Source of the DNA: Candidatus Aerophobota bacterium
GTDB lineage: Bacteria > Aerophobota > Aerophobia > Aerophobales > JAGHCO01
Assembly: GCA_021160405.1 (NCBI GenBank)
Contig: JAGHCO010000010.1
Span: forward strand, 1-14,886
Direction of reading: 5' to 3'
Length of the DNA stretch: 14,886 bases
In this document: positions 7,335 to 13,412 of the stretch, piece by piece
Position numbering within the stretch: position 1 is the stretch's first letter
Layout of the letters: each line of letters begins with the position of its first letter
Notes under the pieces: generated by a model
The model's database searches: none
Told to the model about the DNA's origin: nothing
Seen by the model: the letters and a program-made list of their open reading frames with translations, nothing else
Position numbers and translations under genes: made by a program

Positions 7335-8186
7335 TTATTTCTCTACAACCATGGAAGCATAACCTACCACAGCACTATAATCTCCAGTAATGTCTCCTGA
7401 TGTGGCATGTTTTAGAAGCCTTACCTTTTTAGCCCCCATAAGAGAAGTTGCCACTAACATACTCATAACCGGCCCCGGACCACACATAGAGAAATAATAT
7501 TTAGAGGTAAGTTTTCCAAGATTTCTGTAATCTAAAGAAAGAATTGCCTCTATAATAGTTTTATCCTCTCTTTCTACTGTTCGCTGGGGCTGATAATGGG
7601 TAAGATCTGTGCTGGCAATAATTAAGATATTCCTTTCTTTAACTATCTTTGCCAGGGCTTCTCCTAATTCTCGGCTACTTTCCCCGCTTTGATCACTCAT
7701 ACATATAGGAAGAATCTTAAAAGCTTTTCCATAGGCATACTGTAGAAAAGGAATTTGAACTTCTAAAGAGTGTTCTCGTCTATGAGCCTGGTTATCTTCT
7801 TGAACTACGGAAGAAGCGATCTTTAGAAGATCGTTAGCTAAAGAGGTATCTATTGATACTTTCCCCAGAGGGGTTTTCCACTCTTCCTCACTTGTTAAAG
7901 CAATTGGAGCACCAAAACCTCGATGATTCGGACCAAGTATAACTACAGTATCTGGAATCTCATCCTGAATTACCTCGTAAAATCCCCAGGCTGCCACAGG
8001 TCCTGAATAAACATAACCAGCATGGGGACTAATCAGTCCCAGTATTTTCCCCTCCCTTTTGGAAGAAGGATTAGGTATTTTCCCAGGACCTAAGGAATGA
8101 AGAAAACACTCCTCAATTTGACCTTTTAAAGATTCCCTATCTCCCGAATAAAATGTTCCTGCTACTGCTGGTTCCCTTATCATCAT
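7335..8186 (-). CDS. amrB: AmmeMemoRadiSam system protein B (MEMO1 family)
   Basis: This is a Memo-family protein, structurally related to non-haem-iron class III extradiol dioxygenases. Three residues equivalent to the metal ligands of human MEMO1 are visible: His55 (SPHAGYVYSGP), His88 (GPNHRGFG) and Cys235 (MCGPGPV). STDLTHYQP (192-200) adds the conserved Asp/His pair. The 283-residue length is normal. In many prokaryotes the family occurs with an AMMECR1-domain protein and a radical SAM enzyme; neither is in this window. The enzymatic role of the bacterial protein is unsettled. Two ATGs are adjacent (8186 and 8183); AGAGG lies 3 nt before the first and 6 nt before the second, so the true start may be 8183. 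It is the last gene of the minus-strand run, 20 bp after hppA. Confidence 0.93.
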   Translation of the reverse strand: MMIREPAVAGTFYSGDRESLKGQIEECFLHSLGPGKIPNPSSKREGKILGLISPHAGYVYSGPVAAWGFYEVIQDEIPDTVVILGPNHRGFGAPIALTSEEEWKTPLGKVSIDTSLANDLLKIASSVVQEDNQAHRREHSLEVQIPFLQYAYGKAFKILPICMSDQSGESSRELGEALAKIVKERNILIIASTDLTHYQPQRTVEREDKTIIEAILSLDYRNLGKLTSKYYFSMCGPGPVMSMLVATSLMGAKKVRLLKHATSGDITGDYSAVVGYASMVVEK

Positions 8187-8206
8187 AAGCCTCTTATAAT
8201 TTTTAT

Positions 8207-10231
8207 CTAGTGTATTATTACAAAAAGAGGGGCTAAAACCAAACTAATTACAGACATTAGTTTAATGAGAATGTTAATAGAGGGACCCACAGTATCCTTC
8301 AGGGGATCCCCTACTGTATCTCCTACAACCGATGCCTTATGAGCATAGGAACCCTTTCCTCCCAGATTTCCTTCCTCAATGTATTTTTTAGCATTATCCA
8401 TGGCAGCTCCACTGTTGGCTGTTTGAATCCCTAATGGAAGACCAGTTACCAAAGCTCCTACTAAAAATCCCCCTAAAGCTATCGGTCCTAAGAAAAAACC
8501 AATACCTATAGGGAAAACTATGGCTAATATTCCTGGTAGCATCATACTGTTTAGAGCTCCTCGAGCAGCAATATTCACACATCGACTGGAATCTCCCTTT
8601 CCTTTTCCCTCCATTATCCCTGGAATCTCTTTAAATTGCCTTCTTATCTCCTCTACTATCCTAAAGGCTACTTTTCCCACTCCTTTAGCTAATAAAGAAC
8701 CGTATAAGTAGGGAACCATTCCTCCAATTAAAAGACCAGCAATAAGTTTAGGATCAGCTAAGGAAAGGGTAAAGGGATGGGGGGAAAAAGCATTTACTGT
8801 AGCTCGATAAGCAGTAATTAACCCCAAAGCAGCAAAGGCGGCTGAGCCTATAGCAAATCCTTTGCCAATAGCAGCAGTGGTGTTTCCTAATGCATCCAGC
8901 TTATCAGTATTTTGGCGAACCTCGGGAGGAAGGTGAGCCATCTCAGCAATTCCTCCTGCATTATCAGCTACCGGACCATAAGAATCAACAGCTAAGGTAA
9001 TTCCTAATATGGAAAGCATTCCTAAAGCGGCTATGGCTACCCCATACATTCCAGCAAATATAAATCCAATTAAAGTAGCACCAGCGATAACTATCACTGG
9101 AATTAATGTAGATAGCATCCCTAAAGCTAATCCATTTACTACAGTAACAGCAGGACCGGTCTGACAAGAGTTAGCCAGTTCTTTAACAGGCTTGTATTTA
9201 CTGGAGGTATAGTACACACTAACCTCTGCTATAATTAAACCCGCTGCAACCCCGCTAACGATAGCCCAAAAGGGTCCTAAAGAAGAGTAGTTTTGATAAA
9301 CTACCCCTGCTTTTCTAATGATAAAGTAAGAACCTATTATCATCAACACAGCGCTGAGATATGTCCCGCTGTTTAAAGCCATTTGTGGATCTTTTACCCT
9401 GCCCATCTTAATCCAACCTACCCCAATTAAGGAGGAAATAATTCCCCAAGAAGCAAGGTAAAAAGGAAGGTAACTTAAGGAGACAATGCCTATAGTGGCA
9501 GCGATAGCTAAGGTAGCAATGATAGACTCTACATAAGACTCAAGAAGGTCTGCTCCCAATCCGGCTACATCACCTACATTATCACCTACATTATCGGCAA
9601 TAACCCCAGGATTACGGGGATCATCCTCGGGGATTCCTTCTTCAACTTTTCCCACTAAATCTGCTCCCATGTCGGCTCCCTTTGTATAAATTCCTCCTCC
9701 AGCACGAGCAAATAAAGCCATTAAAGATGCTCCCATAGCGTATCCATTAACAATAACAGGGTTACCTTTAAATAAAAAATAAACTATCACAAGACCCAGA
9801 AAAGCTACACATACTATGGATAATCCAGTAACTGCCCCTGCAGAAAAAGAAACACTCAGAGCTGGTTTAATTCCCTTTTGAGCTGCCTGGGTGGTTCTGC
9901 TATTAGTTCTTGTAGCTATACTCATCCCAATCCATCCCGCTAAAGCTGAGGCAAATACCCCTATTAAAAAAGCTAATGCTGTTTCCCAGTTAACTGTAAC
10001 CTTATGGGTAAATAGAGGACCCAAACTAAGAAAGATAGCTACAATAATTGCCACTACAGCTACTGTTCTGTATTCGGTAAGAAGAAATGTTTTTGCTCCT
10101 CTTTGGATCTCCTTAGAAAGATTTTGCATTAATTTATTACCAGGGTTTTGTTTGAGAATACCCCTTATTAATAATCCAACTACAATTAAACCTATTATTC
10201 CTGCTCCCACAGAAAGCCATAGATATAGCAT
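8207..10231 (-). CDS. hppA: Membrane-bound ion-translocating pyrophosphatase
   Basis: This multi-span membrane enzyme hydrolyses pyrophosphate and pumps H+ or Na+ across the cell membrane. All family signatures are present: GIYTKGADMGADLVGKVE (180-197), DNVGDNVGD (213-221), SYGPVADNAGG (417-427) and a C-terminal VVGDTVGDPLKDTVGPS (635-651). The 674-residue length and hydrophobic segmentation are typical. At GNTTAAIGKG (449-458) the position that is Lys in potassium-independent enzymes is Ala453, which marks the potassium-dependent class. The gate region DLLESYVES has Glu at both positions 231 and 235; these are the two alternative sites I associate with Na+ and H+ pumps, so ion choice cannot be read reliably. 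AAAGGAGG lies 8 nt before the ATG. It lies downstream of pth (89-bp gap) and upstream of amrB. Confidence 0.97.
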   Translation of the reverse strand: MLYLWLSVGAGIIGLIVVGLLIRGILKQNPGNKLMQNLSKEIQRGAKTFLLTEYRTVAVVAIIVAIFLSLGPLFTHKVTVNWETALAFLIGVFASALAGWIGMSIATRTNSRTTQAAQKGIKPALSVSFSAGAVTGLSIVCVAFLGLVIVYFLFKGNPVIVNGYAMGASLMALFARAGGGIYTKGADMGADLVGKVEEGIPEDDPRNPGVIADNVGDNVGDVAGLGADLLESYVESIIATLAIAATIGIVSLSYLPFYLASWGIISSLIGVGWIKMGRVKDPQMALNSGTYLSAVLMIIGSYFIIRKAGVVYQNYSSLGPFWAIVSGVAAGLIIAEVSVYYTSSKYKPVKELANSCQTGPAVTVVNGLALGMLSTLIPVIVIAGATLIGFIFAGMYGVAIAALGMLSILGITLAVDSYGPVADNAGGIAEMAHLPPEVRQNTDKLDALGNTTAAIGKGFAIGSAAFAALGLITAYRATVNAFSPHPFTLSLADPKLIAGLLIGGMVPYLYGSLLAKGVGKVAFRIVEEIRRQFKEIPGIMEGKGKGDSSRCVNIAARGALNSMMLPGILAIVFPIGIGFFLGPIALGGFLVGALVTGLPLGIQTANSGAAMDNAKKYIEEGNLGGKGSYAHKASVVGDTVGDPLKDTVGPSINILIKLMSVISLVLAPLFVIIH

Positions 10232-10253
10232 TTCTTATTCCTCCTTTATTTTT

Positions 10254-10269
10254 CGTTAACACATTAACG
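10254..10269. repeat. Small inverted repeat in the pth-hppA gap
   Basis: CGTTAA (10254-10259) and TTAACG (10264-10269) form a 6-bp inverted pair with a 4-nt loop just upstream of the hppA ribosome site. A further TTAACG occurs near 10284. This could be a weak operator or leader hairpin, but it is short and the surroundings are AT-rich, so chance is possible. Confidence 0.35.
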
Positions 10270-10309
10270 CTTTTATGGATTTTTTAACGTTGAACCTTTC
10301 ACCTTTACC

Positions 10310-10352
10310 CCTTACCTCTTCTACGCATTCACACATTTGCCCTTTACCTCTT
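10310..10352. repeat. Short imperfect direct repeat at the 3' end of pth
   Basis: CCTTACCTCTT (10310-10320) and CTTTACCTCTT (10342-10352) are near-identical 11-mers 32 bp apart. The first lies in the gap and the second inside the last codons of pth, next to similar CACCTTTACC strings. On the minus strand these read as GGTAAAGG-type motifs. Small dispersed repeats of this kind can extend the 3' end of a gene, as seems to have happened to the first gene in this window. Confidence 0.4.
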
Positions 10353-10917
10353 GGAGTGGGCGATTATACTCCTGCATTGCCTCATCCAATCCTTGAGTAA
10401 AAATGGTTTCAATTGCTAAAGTAACTTTTTGAATAATCAGCTCCATTATCTCCCACTCAAGAGGAGTAAACTCTTCTAAAACATAATCTCTTAAGCCCAT
10501 TTTCTCTGATGGCCTACCAATTCCTATACGCAGACGAGGAAAATTCTCTGTTTCTAAACTCTGGATAATAGATTTTAATCCCTTATGCCCTCCACTCCCC
10601 CCTCTTTTAGCTATCCTTATTCGTCCTAAGGGAAGGTCTGCGTCATCACTGATTACTATTATATCTTCTAAATTTAGTTGATAATAAGCTTTTACCTCTT
10701 TAAGAGAGGCTCCGGATTCATTAACAAAGGTGAGGGGTTTACATAAAATTATTTCTTCTCCTTTTATCTTTCCCTCCCCTATCAGAGAGCGAAAACTATA
10801 GTTTTCTACACCAATTTTAAATTTTTCACTTAAATAATCTATAACTAAGAAGCCAACATTATGCCGTGTTTTATAGTATTCTTTACCAGGATTTCCCAGT
10901 CCAAATACTAATCTCAT
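10321..10917 (-). CDS. pth: Peptidyl-tRNA hydrolase
   Basis: Pth cleaves the ester bond of peptidyl-tRNAs that drop off ribosomes, recycling tRNA in the cytoplasm. The opening FGLGNPGKEYYKTRHNVGF carries the conserved Asn9 and catalytic His19. KPLTFVNESG contains Asn66, and SDDADLPLG contains Asp91, equivalent to the catalytic-dyad Asp of E. coli Pth. GGSGGHKGLKSI and RLRIGIGRP are also family-typical. The 198-residue length is normal. The last few residues (about KGKCVNA) look unconserved and are encoded by a short repeat-like sequence. The ATG overlaps the rplY stop by 4 nt (10914-10917), so translation is coupled. The rplY-pth order is a common bacterial arrangement. Confidence 0.97.
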   Translation of the reverse strand: MRLVFGLGNPGKEYYKTRHNVGFLVIDYLSEKFKIGVENYSFRSLIGEGKIKGEEIILCKPLTFVNESGASLKEVKAYYQLNLEDIIVISDDADLPLGRIRIAKRGGSGGHKGLKSIIQSLETENFPRLRIGIGRPSEKMGLRDYVLEEFTPLEWEIMELIIQKVTLAIETIFTQGLDEAMQEYNRPLQEVKGKCVNA

Positions 10918-11609
10918 CCTTTTCTTTTTTCCGAGGATAGTTTCTCTTCATCCACAGGTTTTTCAGCCTTCTTTTCCTTGCTTACAACTTCCACTTCCTC
11001 TGGGGCTTTTTCTTCCTCCAGTTTTTCCAGTTCTCTTTCACTAACAGGAGAAACCACAGAGACAACCATTTCTTCTGGATTAGTAATCAGCTTTACCCCG
11101 GCAGGTAAGTTTAAATCTTTTGTCCGAACCAGATCCCCCACATTTAAACTGGTTAAATCTACCTCTATATGAGGAGGGATATCCTTAGGAAAACACTCTA
11201 CCTCTATCTCCCGGACAAAACGTTCCACTACACCACCCTTCTTAACTACCCTCTCCTCACCAACAAGAATGAGAGGAATTAAAGTAGTGATCTTCTCTCC
11301 TCGGGTAACCTCATAGAAGTCTACATGCTGAATTTCCCCTTTAAGCAAACTGGACTGAATATCCTTAATTATAACTTCCCGTTCTCTTTCAGTAGCTTGG
11401 TTAGTTAGTTTAAGAGTTATTACTTTTTCCTGCCCGGATAAGCTGTGGATAAGGCTTCTCAGGTCTTTTGTGTTCACTTCAAGAGATAAATTTTTCTTCA
11501 AATGCGGCCCGTAGAGAATAGCTGGCAGATATCCCTCTCTTCTCAGTTTCCTGGCATACCCTTTACCTACCTTATCTCTAACTTTTACCTTTAATACAAG
11601 TTTTTCCAT
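10914..11609 (-). CDS. rplY: 50S ribosomal protein L25, long CTC/TL5 form
   Basis: This protein binds 5S rRNA in the large ribosomal subunit. Residues 1-about 95 form the L25 domain, with RDKVGKGYARKLRREGYLPA and LYGPH near the start and IQHVDFYEV closing it. Residues about 100-187 are the second beta domain of the CTC/TL5 form, with IPLILVGEE and DLTSLNVGDLV. From about 190 to 231 follows a Glu/Lys-rich, probably disordered tail. E. coli L25 has only the first domain (94 residues). The ATG at 11609 has a GAGGGA site upstream. It lies 12 bp after prs and overlaps pth by 4 nt, forming the familiar prs-rplY-pth order. Confidence 0.96.
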   Translation of the reverse strand: MEKLVLKVKVRDKVGKGYARKLRREGYLPAILYGPHLKKNLSLEVNTKDLRSLIHSLSGQEKVITLKLTNQATEREREVIIKDIQSSLLKGEIQHVDFYEVTRGEKITTLIPLILVGEERVVKKGGVVERFVREIEVECFPKDIPPHIEVDLTSLNVGDLVRTKDLNLPAGVKLITNPEEMVVSVVSPVSERELEKLEEEKAPEEVEVVSKEKKAEKPVDEEKLSSEKRKG

Positions 11610-11621
11610 AATTTCCCTCTT

Positions 11622-12563
11622 TTAAAAAAGGTTACTTACCGATTGGTTTTGATGAATCCGTTTTATAGCCTCTCCCAGCAGGGGTGCTACTGAAAGGACT
11701 TTAATTTTCTCCCCAGCTCTCTTTGAATCTAAAGGAATAGTATCAGTTACTATCATCTCCTTCAATGCTGAGGTATTTATCTTCTCATAAGCTTTCCCGG
11801 AAAGAACAGCATGTGTACAACTGGCATAAACAGCAGTTGCTCCTTTTTCTATTAAACTCTTCACCGCGGCTAACAAAGTTCCTCCAGTGTCTACCATATC
11901 ATCTACAATGAGAACTTGTTTTCCTTTTATCTTGCCTACTATATTTATAACTTCAGCTTCATCAGCTATAGGTCTTCTCTTGTCCACAAAAGCTAAGGGA
12001 GCTCCCAGTCTTTTAGCATAAGCCCGAGCTCTTCTTAAACCTCCCACATCGGGAGAAAGAACCACCAGATCCTTCAGGTTTTTCTTTTTAAAATAATCAA
12101 TGATTACAGAAACAGCAAAAAGATGATCTACCTTGATATCAAAAAATCCCTGAATTTGATCCACATGCAGGTCCATAGTAAGCACCCTATCAGCTCCAGC
12201 AGTAGTAATTAAATTAGCTACTAACTTAGATGTAATGGGAACTCTTGGCTGATCTTTTCTATCCTGGCGAGCATATCCGTAATAAGGAATAACAGCAGTA
12301 ATTCTCCCAGCAGATGCTCTTTGGGAGGCATCAATCATAATTAAAAGTTCCATTAAATTTTCATTTGCTGAAGGAGAAGTAGGTTGGAGGAGAAAAACAT
12401 CTTTTCCTCTCACATTTTCATTGATCTTCACATAAGTTTCTCCATCACTAAAAGATCTAATTTCCATTTTCCCCAGAGGTATTCCCAGATACTCAGTTAT
12501 CTCCCGGGCTAACTCAGGATTAGCTCTTCCTGTAAATAATTTTAGCTCATCGCTCAAGCTCAT
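11622..12563 (-). CDS. prs: Ribose-phosphate pyrophosphokinase (PRPP synthetase)
   Basis: Prs transfers the diphosphate of ATP to ribose 5-phosphate, giving PRPP for purine, pyrimidine, histidine and NAD synthesis. Visible signatures are YARQDRK (98-104) of the catalytic region, DLHVDQIQGFFDIKVD (131-146, the PRPP-synthetase signature), SPDVGG (170-175) and the PRPP loop VLIVDDMVDTGGT (217-229). The 313-residue length fits class I enzymes. The ATG at 12563 has an AAGGAG site. It is the first gene of the minus-strand run prs-rplY-pth-hppA-amrB. Two candidate promoters lie upstream, one overlapping a perfect palindrome, suggesting regulated expression. The usual glmU neighbour is absent here, replaced by a 429-bp non-coding stretch. 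Confidence 0.98.
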   Translation of the reverse strand: MSLSDELKLFTGRANPELAREITEYLGIPLGKMEIRSFSDGETYVKINENVRGKDVFLLQPTSPSANENLMELLIMIDASQRASAGRITAVIPYYGYARQDRKDQPRVPITSKLVANLITTAGADRVLTMDLHVDQIQGFFDIKVDHLFAVSVIIDYFKKKNLKDLVVLSPDVGGLRRARAYAKRLGAPLAFVDKRRPIADEAEVINIVGKIKGKQVLIVDDMVDTGGTLLAAVKSLIEKGATAVYASCTHAVLSGKAYEKINTSALKEMIVTDTIPLDSKRAGEKIKVLSVAPLLGEAIKRIHQNQSVSNLF

Positions 12564-12611
12564 TTTTTTTCTCCTTTTACCATAGGTATTGCCAAAGAAT
12601 CTGAACGCAGA

Positions 12612-12627
12612 TTTACAATATTGTAAA
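12612..12627. promoter_or_regulatory. Perfect 16-bp palindrome, candidate operator of prs
   Basis: TTTACAATATTGTAAA is self-complementary over all 16 bases and covers the -10 box of the proximal prs promoter, the usual position for a repressor site. I do not recognise the cognate regulator and none is encoded nearby. Confidence 0.5.
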
Positions 12628-12647
12628 GATTAGCGCTGATTTTTCAA
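12620..12647 (-). promoter_or_regulatory. Proximal prs promoter
   Basis: On the minus strand, TTGAAA (12642-12647) and TACAAT (12620-12625) are spaced by 16 nt, each one mismatch from the sigma70 consensus. The predicted start is near 12613, giving a leader of about 50 nt before the prs ATG. Confidence 0.6.
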
Positions 12648-12701
12648 CAATGATTTTTCACCCCCATTGTAATAGTTCAGCTTTCCTAAAACTTTTCTCT
12701 T

Positions 12702-12809
12702 TTTTGTCATTGCGAGCCCTGTGAAGTATAGCGAGCTACATCACAGGGCGTGGCAATCTCGGGTTCGCTCCTGGGATTGCTTCGTCGCTCCGCTCCTCGC
12801 AATGACAAA
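12702..12809. repeat. Palindromic dispersed repeat element (GTCATTGCGAG type)
   Basis: The ends are inverted copies: TTTGTCATTGCGAG (12703-12716) and CTCGCAATGACAAA (12796-12809). Inside are CCCTGTGA (12717-12724) paired with TCACAGGG (12741-12748), and GCAATC (12753-12758) paired with GATTGC (12775-12780). The whole can fold as a branched stem with two side hairpins. The right half read on the minus strand (CATTGCGAGGAGCGGAGCGA, then CGAAGCAATC) belongs to a repeat type I recall as widespread in unrelated bacterial genomes. It is more GC-rich than its surroundings, as expected for a small mobile or replicating palindrome. It lies in the possible leader of prs. Confidence 0.85.
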
Positions 12810-12830
12810 TGAAGAATCTCACATTTTTTT

Positions 12831-12915
12831 AGTAATACTTACCATAGGGACATACATCCCCGAAGGGCGGTTGCGAACGGAGTGAGCAACCGTTTGTCCC
12901 TATTTACCTATTACT
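12831..12915. repeat. Second hairpin-forming repeat element
   Basis: Nested inverted repeats are present: AGTAATA/TATTACT (12831-12837, 12909-12915), ATAGGGACA/TGTCCCTAT (12844-12852, 12895-12903) and CGGTTGC/GCAACCG (12868-12874, 12886-12892). An alternative outer pair is TAATACTTACC (12833-12843) with GGTAAGTATTA (12932-12942), which reaches into the distal promoter -10 box. It looks like a second small non-coding palindromic element, different from its neighbour. Each hairpin flank lacks the T-run of a classical terminator directly after the stem. Confidence 0.75.
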
Positions 12916-12938
12916 AATTTTAAAACTTTTAGGTAAGT

Positions 12939-12966
12939 ATTATAAGTTAAAAGTAATAAATGTCAA
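12939..12966 (-). promoter_or_regulatory. Perfect-consensus promoter facing prs through two hairpin elements
   Basis: On the minus strand, TTGACA (12961-12966) and TATAAT (12939-12944) match consensus exactly with a 16-nt spacer. The predicted start is near 12932. Transcription would run away from the phasin-like gene, through both hairpin elements, toward prs. It may be the main prs promoter or drive a structured non-coding RNA. Confidence 0.65.
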
Positions 12967-12992
12967 GAAAAATTAACCACTAAAATTTGTAA

Positions 12993-13301
12993 TTATTTAC
13001 CTTTAACTTCCTCTATCTTTTTAGTTAATATTTCTATTTTCTCCTTCAACTCTTGTATTTCCTCTTTTGTAGGTATGTTTAACTTTTTCATCACCGTGGT
13101 TATCTCTGTTTCAATTTTACTCCTTAGAGCCTTCTCACTTTCCTTTCCCCTCCGTAAAATTTCTTCTATTAGTCCTGTTCCTTCCTCTTTAGAAATCTCC
13201 CCTTTTTTAATTAACTCCTGGATAATACTCTCCATTTTCTCCCTGGTAAGCTCTACTGCTCCTAAACTAGCTAACAACATCTTTCTCGTAATATCTAACA
13301 T
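12993..13301 (-). CDS. Small phasin-like coiled-coil protein
   Basis: This 102-residue, highly charged and almost entirely helical protein resembles the short phasin-superfamily proteins (COG3937 type), named for similarity to polyhydroxyalkanoate granule proteins. An amphipathic N-terminal helix (MLDITRKMLLASLGAVELT) leads into a region with GEISKEEGTGLIEEIL and then a C-terminal coiled coil with heptad-like Ile/Leu spacing (about 75-100). It has no signal peptide, Cys or catalytic motif. An excellent ribosome site, AAGGAGGTGA, precedes the ATG. A promoter lies divergent from that of tmk. There is no PHA synthase in the window, so the granule role is not supported by context; members of this family are often left as hypothetical. 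That it is a real gene is likely. Confidence 0.8.
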   Translation of the reverse strand: MLDITRKMLLASLGAVELTREKMESIIQELIKKGEISKEEGTGLIEEILRRGKESEKALRSKIETEITTVMKKLNIPTKEEIQELKEKIEILTKKIEEVKGK

Positions 13302-13331
13302 TTCTTCTCACCTCCTTGAAACTTTTATCTT

Positions 13332-13360
13332 ATTATTATACTTAAGTTTTTTATTGTCAA
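13332..13360 (-). promoter_or_regulatory. Promoter of the phasin-like gene
   Basis: On the minus strand, TTGACA (13355-13360) and AATAAT (13332-13337) are 17 nt apart; a TATAAT also occurs 3 nt nearer (14-nt spacing). The Shine-Dalgarno and ATG follow immediately downstream. Confidence 0.6.
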
Positions 13361-13371
13361 CAATCTTGACA
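13355..13371. promoter_or_regulatory. Inverted repeat shared by two divergent promoters
   Basis: TGTCAACAATCTTGACA is a 6-bp inverted repeat with a 5-bp centre. Each arm is the -35 box of one promoter: left arm for the phasin-like gene, right arm for tmk. The two -35 boxes are so close that polymerases would compete; a regulator binding here would affect both. Confidence 0.5.
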
Positions 13372-13393
13372 GAGCTTGGTGTTGATGTATCTT
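13366..13393 (+). promoter_or_regulatory. tmk-holB promoter
   Basis: TTGACA (13366-13371, exact consensus) and TATCTT (13388-13393, 4 of 6) are spaced 16 nt. The start would be near 13400, leaving a very short leader that begins about at the AGGGGAG ribosome site (13401-13407) of tmk. Confidence 0.55.
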
Positions 13394-13412
13394 ATGAAAT
13401 AGGGGAGAAGAG

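Larger units (their letters stand above)
12564..12992. other. 429-bp non-coding region upstream of prs
   Basis: I find no credible coding sequence here. From the prs side outward it contains a promoter with overlapping palindrome (12612-12647), a plain AT-rich stretch, a large palindromic repeat (12702-12809), a second hairpin element (12831-12915), and a consensus promoter facing prs (12939-12966). The sequence TAAAACTTTT occurs at 12687-12696 and again at 12921-12930, flanking both hairpin elements. A transcript from the distal promoter would have an untranslated leader of about 370 nt before prs. Confidence 0.7.

Noticed and set aside
7320..7345. Bidirectional terminator between hflC and amrB
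   Set aside because: The genes are convergent with 8 bp between stops, but I see no GC-rich stem followed by a T-run on either strand.
9891..10259. 122-codon plus-strand open frame opposite hppA
   Set aside because: Antisense to the conserved N-terminal membrane segments of the pyrophosphatase; no ribosome site and no recognisable protein.
12564..12992. CRISPR array or tRNA gene in the non-coding region
   Set aside because: The repeats are nested inverted palindromes rather than regularly spaced direct repeats, and no cloverleaf with a T-loop GTTCRA and CCA-type acceptor stem can be drawn.
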